A stretch of 64,000 nucleotides of DNA from CAVWSM01 sp963798505. GTDB taxonomy: Bacteria; Actinomycetota; Actinomycetes; Jiangellales; Jiangellaceae. The notes under the pieces are model-generated. The model had not been told where the DNA came from. It saw only the letters and a program-made list of their open reading frames with translations, and did not search any database. The position numbers were made by a program, and so were the translations under genes. Shown here in pieces: positions 17,470 through 26,389 of the stretch (positions within the stretch are counted from its first letter, which is position 1; every line of letters starts with the position of its first letter). The stretch lies in the NCBI GenBank assembly GCA_963798505.1, contig CAWCTX010000019.1, positions 124,001-188,000 on the forward strand, in the 5' to 3' direction.

Positions 17470-19003
17470 TGTCGAGGACGACGCGGTTGACGTCATCGAC
17501 CTCGTTGGTGATGCGGGTCGAGATGCGCTCGAGCAGCTCGTACGGCAGCCGCGACCAGTCGGCGGTCATGGCGTCCTCGCTCGAGACAGGCCGCAGCACG
17601 ATCGGATGCCCGTATGTGCGGCCATCGCCCTGCACACCCACCGACCGCACCCCGGCGAGGAGGACGACAGGGAACTGCCAGACCTCGCGGTCGAGGCCGG
17701 ACAGGGCGAGCTCCTCGCGGGCGATCGCGTCGGCATCGCGCAGCAGGTCGAGGCGCTCGCGCGTGACCTCGCCGACAACCCGGATGGCGAGTCCAGGACC
17801 GGGGAACGGGTGCCGCCACACGATCTCGTGCGGCAGGCCGAGCTGCTCGCCGACCGCCCGGACCTCGTCCTTGAACAGGGTGCGCAACGGCTCGACAAGG
17901 GCGAACTGCAGGTCGTCGGGCAGGCCACCGACGTTGTGGTGGCTCTTGATGTTGGCCGCACCCTCGCCGCCGCCGGACTCAACGACATCGGGGTAGAGCG
18001 TGCCCTGCACCAGGAACTCCACCTGCTCGTGGTGTGCGCCGGCGTCGGCGACGACCTCGCGGGCCGCCTCCTCGAAGACGCGGATGAACTCACGACCGAT
18101 GATCTTGCGCTTCTGCTCCGGGTCGGTGACCCCGGCGAGCGCGTCGAGGAAGCGCTTGTCGGCGTCGACCACCTTGAGGTCGACGCCCGTGGCGGCGACG
18201 TAGTCGCGCTCGACCTGCTCGGCCTCCCCCTTGCGCAGCAGGCCATGGTCGACGAACACGCAGGTGAGCTGGTCACCGACGGCCTTGTGCACGAGGGCCG
18301 CCGCGACCGCGGAGTCAACCCCACCGGAGAGCCCGCAGATGACCCGCTTGTCACCGATCTGCGCACGGATCGCGTCGACGCTGTCGTCAACGATGTTGAC
18401 CATCGTCCAGGTCTGCCTGCAGCCGGCGACCTGGACCAGGAAACGCTCAAGGACCTGCTGACCGTGCTCGCTGTGCAGCACCTCCGGGTGCCACTGCACG
18501 CCGGCAAGCCCGCGGCCGATGTCCTCGAAGGCCGCGACCGTCGCCCGCGGGGAGGTGGCCGTCACGACGAACCCCTCGGGCGCGGCCGTCACCTCGTCAC
18601 CGTGCGACATCCACGAGCTGATGTGTTCGGGCAGCCCGGCCAGGAGAGTGCCCGGCTGGGTGACGGTCACCTGGGTGCGGCCGTACTCGCGCTGTCCGGT
18701 GTGCGCGACCGTGCCGCCAAGGGTCTGCGCCATCGCCATGAAGCCGTAGCAGATGCCGAACACCGGGGTCCCGCTGTCGAGCATCGCCCTGTCCAGCCGC
18801 GGCGCGCCCTCCTCGTACACACTGCTCGGCCCGCCGGACAGGATGATCGCCTTGGGCTTGCGGGCGAGCATCTGCTCGACCGGCATCGTGTGCGGGACGA
18901 TCTCGGAATAGACCCGGGCCTCGCGGACGCGCCGGGCGATGAGTTGCGCGTACTGCGCTCCGAAGTCGACGACGAGGACCAGATCGTGTGGCTCGGCAGA
19001 CAC
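17432..19003 (-). CDS. guaA: GMP synthase (glutamine-hydrolysing)
   Basis: The protein has 523 residues with an intact frame. The class I glutamine amidotransferase domain (1-200) shows nucleophile Cys85 in FGICYG and the His172/Glu174 pair in QWHPEV. The ATP-pyrophosphatase domain has its P-loop at GLSGGVDSAVAAAL, and the C-terminal dimerisation domain ends in KPPGTIEWE. It converts XMP to GMP. It completes the guanine branch together with guaB, which lies 7 kb away in this window on the same strand. Confidence 0.98.
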   Translation of the reverse strand: MSAEPHDLVLVVDFGAQYAQLIARRVREARVYSEIVPHTMPVEQMLARKPKAIILSGGPSSVYEEGAPRLDRAMLDSGTPVFGICYGFMAMAQTLGGTVAHTGQREYGRTQVTVTQPGTLLAGLPEHISSWMSHGDEVTAAPEGFVVTATSPRATVAAFEDIGRGLAGVQWHPEVLHSEHGQQVLERFLVQVAGCRQTWTMVNIVDDSVDAIRAQIGDKRVICGLSGGVDSAVAAALVHKAVGDQLTCVFVDHGLLRKGEAEQVERDYVAATGVDLKVVDADKRFLDALAGVTDPEQKRKIIGREFIRVFEEAAREVVADAGAHHEQVEFLVQGTLYPDVVESGGGEGAANIKSHHNVGGLPDDLQFALVEPLRTLFKDEVRAVGEQLGLPHEIVWRHPFPGPGLAIRVVGEVTRERLDLLRDADAIAREELALSGLDREVWQFPVVLLAGVRSVGVQGDGRTYGHPIVLRPVSSEDAMTADWSRLPYELLERISTRITNEVDDVNRVVLDITSKPPGTIEWE

Positions 19004-19026
19004 GTCGCCAGCGTAGCCTGCGGTTT

Positions 19027-19476
19027 ATGCAGAGCAGCGCTGCCACCGTGGAGGACTACCTCGCCGAGCTGCCGGAAGACCGCCGGGCCGTGGTGGAGGC
19101 CGTACGGGAGGTGGTGACGGCCAATCTGCCGGAGGGCTACGCGGAGTCGATGGGCTGGGGCATGATCGGCTACTCGGTGCCGTTGGAGCGCTACCCCGAC
19201 ACCTACAACGGGCAGCCGCTCAGCTATCTCGGGATCGCGGCGCAGAAGCGGCACTACGCGGTCTATCTGAGCGGGGTCTACAGCGACTCCGACCTGGAGG
19301 CCAAGCTGCGGAAGCGGTGGGCTCCGCCAAGCGGGCGCAAGATCGACCTCGGCAAGTCGTGCCTGCGCTTTCCCAAGCTCGACGATGTCGACCTGCCGTT
19401 GCTCGGCGAGGTGGTCGCAGCGGTGCCGGTCGACCGGTTCATCGAGGTGTACGAAGCCGCGCGCGCAAAGCGATAG
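19027..19476 (+). CDS. DUF1801 domain protein
   Basis: The protein has 149 residues and starts MQSSAATVEDYLAELPEDRR. It has the fold signature of DUF1801 (YdhG-like) proteins: ESMGWGMIGYSVPL, PLSYLGIAAQKRHYAVYLSG and KSCLRFPKLDDVDL. I use the ATG at 19027; an earlier in-frame ATG at 18988 lies inside the guaA 5' region. It is divergent from guaA with only 23 bases between starts, so the two promoters must overlap each other's genes. Function is unknown. Confidence 0.85.
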   Translation: MQSSAATVEDYLAELPEDRRAVVEAVREVVTANLPEGYAESMGWGMIGYSVPLERYPDTYNGQPLSYLGIAAQKRHYAVYLSGVYSDSDLEAKLRKRWAPPSGRKIDLGKSCLRFPKLDDVDLPLLGEVVAAVPVDRFIEVYEAARAKR

Positions 19477-19553
19477 CACGTACCCGATCTCACACCCTCA
19501 CGCGCCGAAACTCGTTGGAGATTTGTCGGTTACGCCGCGTACGGTGCTGCCAC

Positions 19554-21285
19554 GTGACGCTTCTTCCCCAACTGCCGCACGCGGACCCTGGGACGCCGGA
19601 CACGCGCTCGCCTTTCCGGTTCCTGGTCTGGGTCGGGCGTCGGCAGTTCGCGCGGATCGCGATCGCCGTCGGGTTCGGCGTGACGTGGATGGTGGCCCAG
19701 GCCCTGATGCCGTTTGCCCTGGGCCGCGCCGTCGACTCGGGACTGGCGGCGGGAGACCGCGAGCAGCTGCTGTTCTGGGCGCTCGCCGTGCTCGCGCTCG
19801 GGCTCATCCAGGCCGCTGCCGGCGTGCTGCGGCACCGACTCGCAGTCGGCAACTGGCTCACGGCGATGTATCGCGTCACCCAGCTCGTCGCCGAGCATGT
19901 CGCCCGCACCGGCAGTGCCGTGCGGAACGCGGTCCCGACGGGAGAGGTCGTCTCCACGACCGCCAGTGACGCACCGCACATCGGCGGGATCTACGACGTG
20001 CTGCCGAGGTTCTTCGGCGCCATCACCTCGTACGTCCTCGTCGCCGTACTGCTGCTCCGCACGTCGGTGACGCTGGGGCTCGTCGTGCTGATCGGCGTGC
20101 CGCTGGTCATGCTGCTGCTCACTCCGGTGATCCGGCCGCTGCAGGCGCGCCAGCGAGAGCAGCGCGCGGAGATCGGCCGGCTCACCGCGCTCGGCGCCGA
20201 CACCGTTGCCGGGCTGCGAGTGCTGCGGGGCATCGGCGGGGAGCAGACCTTCCTCGACCGCTACACCGCGCGGTCGCAGGAGGTGCGTCGCTCGGGACTG
20301 CGGGTCGCTCAGGTGCAGTCGCTGCTCGACGCGGCTCAGGTGCTGTTGCCCGGCATCTTCGTCGTTGCTGGTCACCTGGCTCGGTGCCCGGCTTGCGGTG
20401 CAAGGTCAGATCAGTGCCGGTGAGCTGGTGGCGTTCTACGGCTACTCGGCGTTCCTGGTGACCCCGCTGCGCACTGCGACGGAGGCGGTCGAGAGGGCGA
20501 CGCGTGGGACCGTCGCGGCGCGGCGGGTCCTAGCGGTGCTCGCGGTCGCCGCGGAGACGTCGGATGCGACGGGTGACGAGGCTGGACCCGCTCGCGTCCC
20601 GGCAGCCGGCGTGCCGCTGCGCGACACCCGGTCGGGGCTGGTCGTCGCGCCCGGTTTGACCACCGCGCTGGTCAGCGCCGACCCGCAGGAGAGCGCGCTG
20701 GTCGCCGACCGGCTGGGTCGCTTCGCCGACGACGATGGCGTCCTGCTCGGCGACGTTCGGCTCAGCGACCTGCCGGTGACGGAGGTGCGCCGGCGCATCC
20801 TCGTGAGCGAGGCCGACCCGCTGTTGTTCAGCGGCAGCCTGCGTGAAGCGCTCGACCCGTGGGGCACGTCCGACGACCGGTCGCTGCGTCGCGTGCTCAC
20901 CGTCGCCGATGCCACCGATGTCCTGGACGCGCTGCCCGACGGGCTCGACACCACCGTCGAGGAGCGGGGCCGCTCGTTCTCCGGCGGCCAGCGGCAACGG
21001 CTGGTGCTGGCCCGGGCGCTGCTCGCCGACCCGGAGGTGCTCGTGCTCGTCGAGCCGACGAGCGCCGTCGACGCGCACACCGAGGCGCGCATCGCCGATC
21101 GGCTGCTCGCTGCGCGCGCAGGCCGCACCACGGTGATCGTGACTGCGAGCCCGCTGCTGCTCGACCGCGTCGACCAGGTGGCCTACCTCGTCGACGGGCG
21201 AGTGCGGTGCCTCGGCACCCACGCAGAGCTGCTGCAGTCCGAGCCCAGCTATCGCGAGACCGTGACCCGAGAGGAGGCCGCGTGA
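19554..21285 (+). CDS. ABC exporter half with degenerate nucleotide-binding domain (one frame break)
   Basis: An N-terminal exporter-type membrane domain (about 1-300, six predicted helices) is fused to an ATPase domain, about 576 residues in all. A surplus base near 20367 splits it; the frames join at FVV/LVTWLGARL. In the ATPase domain the Walker A loop is gone (VSADPQESA at the expected place), the Q-loop Gln is Glu (VSEADP), the Walker B Asp is Val (VLVLVEPTSAVD) and the H-loop His is Ser (VTASPL). The signature FSGGQRQRL is perfect. So this half cannot bind ATP canonically but can supply the signature motif to a partner. The start is GTG 19554. Its stop overlaps the partner start (GTGA at 21282-21285). 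Confidence 0.85.
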
Positions 21286-23041
21286 GCACGACCCTCCCGG
21301 TCGCTGCTCGCACCCGCGGTGCGGGCGGAGGCAGGTCGCATGATGCGCCAGCACCGGCTGGCCTTGGCGCGCGTCCTCGGTCTGCACGCCGGGGCGGCGG
21401 TGACCGGCCTGGCCGGACCATGGCTGCTCGGCCAGCTCGTCCAGACGTCGCCTCCGGCACCACGACGGCCTATGTCGACCGCCTTGTGCTCGTACTGGCG
21501 GGGTTCGTGCTGGCGTCGACGCTGCTCACCCGGGCCGCCCGCCGGTCCTCACTCGTGCTGAGCGAGCAGGTGTTCGCCGAGCTGCGCGAGACGTTCGTCG
21601 GCCGGGTACTCGCGCTGCCGTTGTCCACGGTGGAGCGGGCCGGCACGGGTGATCTGGTGTCACGGACGACGGCCGACGTCGACACGCTCGCCCGCACTGT
21701 GCGGTATCGCGGTGCCGGAGGTCCTCGTGGCGACCGTGACCGCCACGCTGACCCTGGCTGCGGCCATGTTCGCCGGGCCGCTGGTCGTGCTGCCTTGCCT
21801 GATCAGCGTGCCGCTCATCGTGGTGTCGACGCGGTGGTATCTGCGGCGCGCGCCGGCCGGCTATCTGTGGGAGCGGGCGGCGTACGCGACGATCACCGGG
21901 GGCGTGACCGAGACGGTCGAGGGCGGTCGCACCGTCGCCGCCCTTGGCCTGACCGAGCAGCGCATCGAGCGGACCAAGGCCGACCTGGCTGAGGCGTTCC
22001 GGGCCGAGCGGCGCACGCTGTTCCTGCGCACCGTGTGGTTCCCCGCGCTCGAGCTCGCGTACGTGCTGCCCGTGGCCAGCGTTCTGCTGTGGGGCGGGTG
22101 GCTCGTGTTCGGGGGCCACGCGACCATCGGGCAGGTCACCGCGGTGACGCTCTACGCGGTGCAGCTCATCGACCCGGTCGACCGACTGCTGATGTGGCTC
22201 GACGAGGTGCAGGTCGGTGCGGCATCACTCGCTCGCGTGGTCGGCGTGGCCGACGTGCCGAGCGACCGTGTCGCGTCGGGCGAGCGGCCGGTCGACGAGC
22301 ACGTGCACGCGACCGATGTGCGCTACGCCTATATGGCCGGTCGCGATGTGCTGCACGGCATCGACCTCGACCTGCGTCCGGGCGAACGGCTCGCGATGGT
22401 TGGGCCGTCGGGCGCCGGCAAGTCGACACTGGGTCGGCTGCTGGCCGGCGTTCACCCACCGCGTACGGGAGCGGTCACCGTTGGCGAGGTGCCCCTCGTC
22501 GAGCTTCCCCTCGACGACTTGCGCGGCCATGTCGCGCTGGTCACCCAGGAGCATCACGTGTTCGTGGGCACCCTCGCCGACAACCTGCGGCTCGCCCGCC
22601 CGAGCGCCGACGATGACGCCCTGCTGCGCGCGCTCGAGGTCGTCGACGCGAGGGGCTGGGTCGAAGCGCTGCCCGATGGGCTGGCGACGGTTGTCGGCGC
22701 TGGCGGTCATGCGCTGGCGCCCTGCGCAGGCGCAGCAGGTCGCGCTGGCTCGGCTGGTGCTCGCCGACCCGCACACACTCGTCCTCGACGAGGCGACCTC
22801 GCTGCTCGACCCGCGGGCGGCACGGCACCTCGAGCGGTCCCTGGCGGCTGTGCTGGAAGGCCGCACGGTGGTGGCGATCGCGCACCGGCTGCACACCGCG
22901 CACGACGCCGACCGGGTGGCGGTCGTCGAGGACGGCCGCATCAGCGAGCTCGGCACTCACGACCAGCTCGTGGCTGACGGCGGCGCCTACTCCGCGCTGT
23001 GGGAGTCGTGGCACGGGCAGCGGGTGTCGGCCGACCGCTGA
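21282..23041 (+). CDS. ABC exporter half with intact Walker motifs but degenerate signature (several frame breaks)
   Basis: This is an exporter half-transporter of about 586 residues. Its pieces lie in different frames, with breaks between 21300 and 21460, near 21700 and near 22722. Pieces in order are LALARVLGLHAGAAVTGLAG, VDRLVLVLAGFVLASTLLT, ATITGGVTETVEGGRTVAAL, then the ATPase domain. Here Walker A (GPSGAGKST), Q-loop (LVTQEHHVF), Walker B (LVLDEATSLLD) and H-loop (AIAHRL) are intact, while the signature is LAPAQAQQ instead of LSGGQ. With the preceding protein it should form one usable ATP site, from this Walker A and the partner's SGGQ. The transported substrate is unknown. It is probably a multidrug- or lipid-type exporter by fold. 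Confidence 0.83.
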
Positions 23042-23055
23042 CTGCACCGAGCGGC

Positions 23056-23085
23056 GGGCGCCGAGCCGCATTCGGCTCGGCGCCC
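23056..23085. terminator. Bidirectional terminator hairpin
   Basis: Perfect 13-bp arms (23056-23068 and 23073-23085, GGGCGCCGAGCCG) enclose a CATT tetraloop. It lies 15 bases after the ABC gene stop and just before the convergent small gene's stop. Confidence 0.8.
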
Positions 23086-23100
23086 ACCGCCCGGGCAGGG

Positions 23101-23421
23101 TCAGCTCGACTGGCTATAGCCCGGCGACTGACTGCCGTCTGGCGCCTGTCCCGACCCTCCGGTCGGGTGCCGTCCTCGGGGCAGTCGCCGTCCCGCGTCG
23201 GGGCGTGCTCCTCGGTGCTGCGCTCCGGCTGGTCGCTCGAGGACCCGTTGGGCGACTCGCTGGTCGATGTCTCGGGCGAGCTCTCGGACGACGGGCTTTC
23301 GGTCGACGTCGCGTTGGCGGCGATCGTGCCGGTCAAGCGTCGCGCCGAGCACGAGGCCGCCGATGAGCATCGCTACTGATCGGCCGGCCTTGTGGCCCGA
23401 CGGTTTCGTCTCCTCCTCCAT
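23101..23421 (-). CDS. Small membrane-anchored or secreted Ser/Thr-rich protein (two frame breaks)
   Basis: The ATG at 23419-23421 has AGGGAGG 6 bases upstream and starts MEEETKPSGHKAGRSVAMLIGG, giving a short basic head and one hydrophobic segment. About 70 residues of low-complexity Ser/Thr/Glu/Pro follow (TSTESPSSESSPETS type, with DGDCPEDGTRPEG) and then GYSQSS. The Ser-rich part lies in another frame: one indel near 23345 and a second near 23150 are needed to reach the stop at 23101. I recognise no family. A cell-surface stalk-like or linker protein is a guess from composition alone. Confidence 0.5.
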   Translation of the reverse strand: MEEETKPSGHKAGRSVAMLIGGLVLGATLDRHDRRQRDVDRKPVVRELARDIDQRVAQRVLERPAGAQHRGARPDAGRRLPRGRHPTGGSGQAPDGSQSPGYSQSS

Positions 23422-23542
23422 AGATGCCTCCCTTGGTTGCTGGCCTCCGAATGTGAGGGCCATCAACCGAGGCTGCGGTCTGCCGGCTGAGGACAGCCTT
23501 GGCGCGAACCTGGGAGCAGCCTGTGAGTCGGGCGTTAAGTGA

Positions 23543-25107
23543 TCAGCGGCGGCGGAGCGCCTTGACGACCCGCAGCAGGCGCGTCGATGTCTCGGCGTAC
23601 GCCTCGGGCGTCTGGTGCCATGGCGTGGAGATCACCGACAGCCGCTGGCCGACGACGGCCTGAGTCTCGGTGTAACGCAGGATCCCGGCGGCGCCGTGTC
23701 GGCGGCCGATGCCCGACGCTTTCATCCCGCCGAGCGGCACGTCATGGTTGGCCCAGGCTCCGGTGTGGGCTTCGTTGACCGTGACGGCACCACACGAGAT
23801 GCGGCCCGCGACCCGCATGCCTTCGCGGAGCGAACGGCCGAAGACGACGCCGAGCAAGCCGTACGGGGTGTCGTTGGCGCGCGCGACCGCCTCGTCCTCC
23901 GTACGGAACGACGAGATCGCCACCACGGGGCCGAACGTCTCCTCGCCATGGCAGCGCATGGTCGGGAGTGACGCCCTCGAGCACAGTCGGCTCGAAGACC
24001 AGCGGCCCGATGTCGGGCCGCGCCCGCCCGCCGGTGAGCACGGTGGCGCCCTGCGCGCGAGCGTCCTCAACATGCCCGAGCACCTTGTCGAGCTGGCTGC
24101 GCGACACGAGCGAGCCCATGTCGTATCCCCATCCGACCCGGGCATCCAGGCGCAGCTCGCGGGTCTTGGCCACGAACCGCTCGCGGAACTCCTCGTACAG
24201 CGACTCGTGCACGAGCACGCGCTCCGCGGATGTGCAGAGCTGCCCCGCGGCGCCGAAGGACGTACGCACCGCAGCATCCGCGGCTTTGTCGACGTCGGCG
24301 CCGGCGAGGACCACCAGCGGGTTCTTTCCGCCGAGCTCGAGCGAAACGCCAACCAGCCGTTCGCCGGCCTGGCGCGGCGACGACGCGGCCGGTCGCGGTG
24401 GAGCCGGTGAACGAGACGTAGTCGGCGCCGGCGACCACAGCACCACCGACCGTCGGCCCGTCGCCGAGCACGACCTGCCATGCCTCAGACGGGAGCCCCG
24501 CCTCGATCGCGAGCTCGCGTGCGCGCAGAGCGGTCAGTGCTCCCTGGTCGTCGGGCTTGTGCACGATGCTGTTGCCGGCGACGAGGGCAGGCAGCGTGTC
24601 GATGACCGCGAGGGCGAACGGGTAGTTCCAGGGCGACACGATGCCGACGACGCCCTTGGGGTGGTGCAGCTCGCGTACGGAGAAGACGCCCGGCGCGATC
24701 GCCACGCGACGCTTGGCCCGCAGAATGCGCGGTGCCATGCGGGCGCAGTAGCGCGCGGCGAGCGCGACCTCGCCGACCTCCTGGAAGGCGTCGAGCCTCG
24801 ACTTGCCACTCTCGATCTGGATCAGGTCCATCAGCTCGTCGCGGTGGTCGAGGACGAGGTCGTGGAACCGGAGCAGAACCTGCGCGCGGGCGCGGGCGCC
24901 GAGCGCCAGCCAGGCCGGCTGGGCTGCGCGGGCCCGTGCGTACGCCTGCCTCACATCGTGCTCGCTCGACCGCGGGATCTCGGCCAGCGGCTCCTCGGTG
25001 AACGGCGCGATGGTCTTGATCGTGTCAGCGCCGGTCGCGATGACCGCGCTGGTCAGCCGCTCGACCTGGGCTGGGTCGACGGTCGCGTCGGTGGCTGGGG
25101 ATGTCAC
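23543..25107 (-). CDS. Succinate-semialdehyde dehydrogenase-type aldehyde dehydrogenase (two frame breaks)
   Basis: An NAD(P)-dependent aldehyde dehydrogenase of about 520 residues is spread over three frames. The first gives the N-terminal half (AEIPRSSEHDVRQAYARARAAQ, then VVGIVSPWNYPFALAV and YVSFTGSTATGR). The second gives the catalytic region VSLELGGKNP (general base Glu) and GAAGQLCTSAERV (nucleophile Cys). The third gives EETFGPVVAISSF through the C-terminus. Breaks lie near 24370 and 23955. The GQLC context fits the GabD2 group that oxidises succinate semialdehyde to succinate. The start is taken as GTG 25105-25107, since the frame upstream reads through a hairpin repeat. Confidence 0.82.
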
Positions 25108-25136
25108 GGCGGCAGGATACGCCCGGGCCCCCACTC

Positions 25137-25193
25137 CCGTGATCGCGAAGACTTCAGTGCTCGTTTTCGCGAGCAAAGCCTTCGTGATCACGG
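25137..25193. terminator. GATCA-type intergenic hairpin repeat
   Basis: The 18-base arms (25137-25154 and 25176-25193) match at 16 positions, with core CCGTGATCRCGAAG. An inner GCTCG/CGAGC stem continues the hairpin. It lies 6 bases after the guaB3 stop and upstream of the dehydrogenase, and probably terminates guaB3. Confidence 0.7.
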
Positions 25194-25198
25194 CGAAC

Positions 25199-26308
25199 TC
25201 AGCGGGCGACCGCGACCTCGACCCGCTGGAAGTCCTTGAGCTCGGTGTAGCCCGTGGTGGCCATGGCCCGGCGCAGCGCGCCGGAGAAGTTCATGGTGCC
25301 GTCGGCGACGGTGGACGGTCCGTGCAGGATCTGCTCGAGCGGGCCGAGGGTGCCGACGTGCATTCGCACGCCGCGCGGAAGGTCGGCGTGATGCGCCTCC
25401 GACCCCCAGTGCCAGCCACGGCCGGGTGCCTCGCTGGCCCGGGCCAGCGGGCTGCCCATCATGACTGCGTCGGCGCCGCAGGCGATCGCCTTGGCGATGT
25501 CGCCGGACTTGCCGATGCCGCCGTCGGCGATGAGGTGGACGTAGCGGCCGCCGGACTCGTCGAGGTAGTCGCGTCGCGCCGCGGCCACGTCGGCGATCGC
25601 GGTCGCGATGGGGACGGCCACGCCGAGCACAGACTTGCTGGTGTAGGAAGACCCGCCGCCGAAGCCGACGAGCACGCCCGCGGCGCCCGTACGCATCAAA
25701 TGCAACGCAGCCTGGTAGGTCGCGCAGCCGCCGACGACCACCGGCACGTCGAGCTCGTAGATGAACTGCTTGAGGTTGAGCGGCTCGGCGCGGCCGGAGA
25801 CGTGCTCGGCCGACACGGTGGTGCCGCGGATGACGAAGATGTCGACGCCGCCGTCGAGGACTGCGCGGTGGAACTGCTTGGTGCGCTGTGGAGACAGCGC
25901 CCCCGCGACGGTCACTCCGCCGGCCCGGATCTCCTTGAGCCGCTCGACGATGAGCTCCTCGCGGATCGGCGCGGTGTGGATCTCCTGCAACCGCCTGGTC
26001 GCGCCGCCTTCGGGGAGCTCGGCGATCTCGGCCAACAGCGCGGTCGGGTCCTCATAACGCGCCCACAGGCCCTCGAGATCGAGCACCCCGAGGCCGCCGA
26101 GCTTGCCGAACGCCACCGCGGTCGCCGGCGACATCACCGAGTCCATCGGCGCGGCCATGATCGGCAGGTCGAACCGATAGGCGTCGATCTGCCAGCTCGT
26201 CGAGACCTCCTCCGGGTCGCGCGTGCGCCGGCTCGGCACGATGGCCACGTCGTCGAAGGAGTAACCCTGCCGACCCCGCTTGCCCCGGCCGATCTCGATC
26301 TCGATCAC
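25199..26308 (-). CDS. guaB3: GuaB3 family IMP dehydrogenase-related protein
   Basis: The protein has 369 residues, lacks the CBS domains of true IMP dehydrogenase, and begins with GTG 26306-26308 behind AAGGAG. It has the IMPDH/GMPR barrel: YSFDDVAIVPSRR, IMAAPMDSVMSP, YVHLIADGGIGKSGDIAKAIACGADAVM. Where IMP dehydrogenase has the catalytic Cys (GPGSICTTR), this protein reads GGGSSYTSK, with Tyr in place of Cys. Classic IMP oxidation is therefore unlikely. A cyanobacterial GuaB3 has been reported to act as a GMP reductase; whether this one does is unknown. It lies 81 bases downstream of guaB on the same strand. Confidence 0.93.
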   Translation of the reverse strand: MIEIEIGRGKRGRQGYSFDDVAIVPSRRTRDPEEVSTSWQIDAYRFDLPIMAAPMDSVMSPATAVAFGKLGGLGVLDLEGLWARYEDPTALLAEIAELPEGGATRRLQEIHTAPIREELIVERLKEIRAGGVTVAGALSPQRTKQFHRAVLDGGVDIFVIRGTTVSAEHVSGRAEPLNLKQFIYELDVPVVVGGCATYQAALHLMRTGAAGVLVGFGGGSSYTSKSVLGVAVPIATAIADVAAARRDYLDESGGRYVHLIADGGIGKSGDIAKAIACGADAVMMGSPLARASEAPGRGWHWGSEAHHADLPRGVRMHVGTLGPLEQILHGPSTVADGTMNFSGALRRAMATTGYTELKDFQRVEVAVAR

Positions 26309-26389
26309 GCGGACGCTCTCCTTTTCGACGCAACGTCACCCAGCGTCGAACCTATCGACGCGGGGGCACCTTGTGTCGCATCACGGTCA

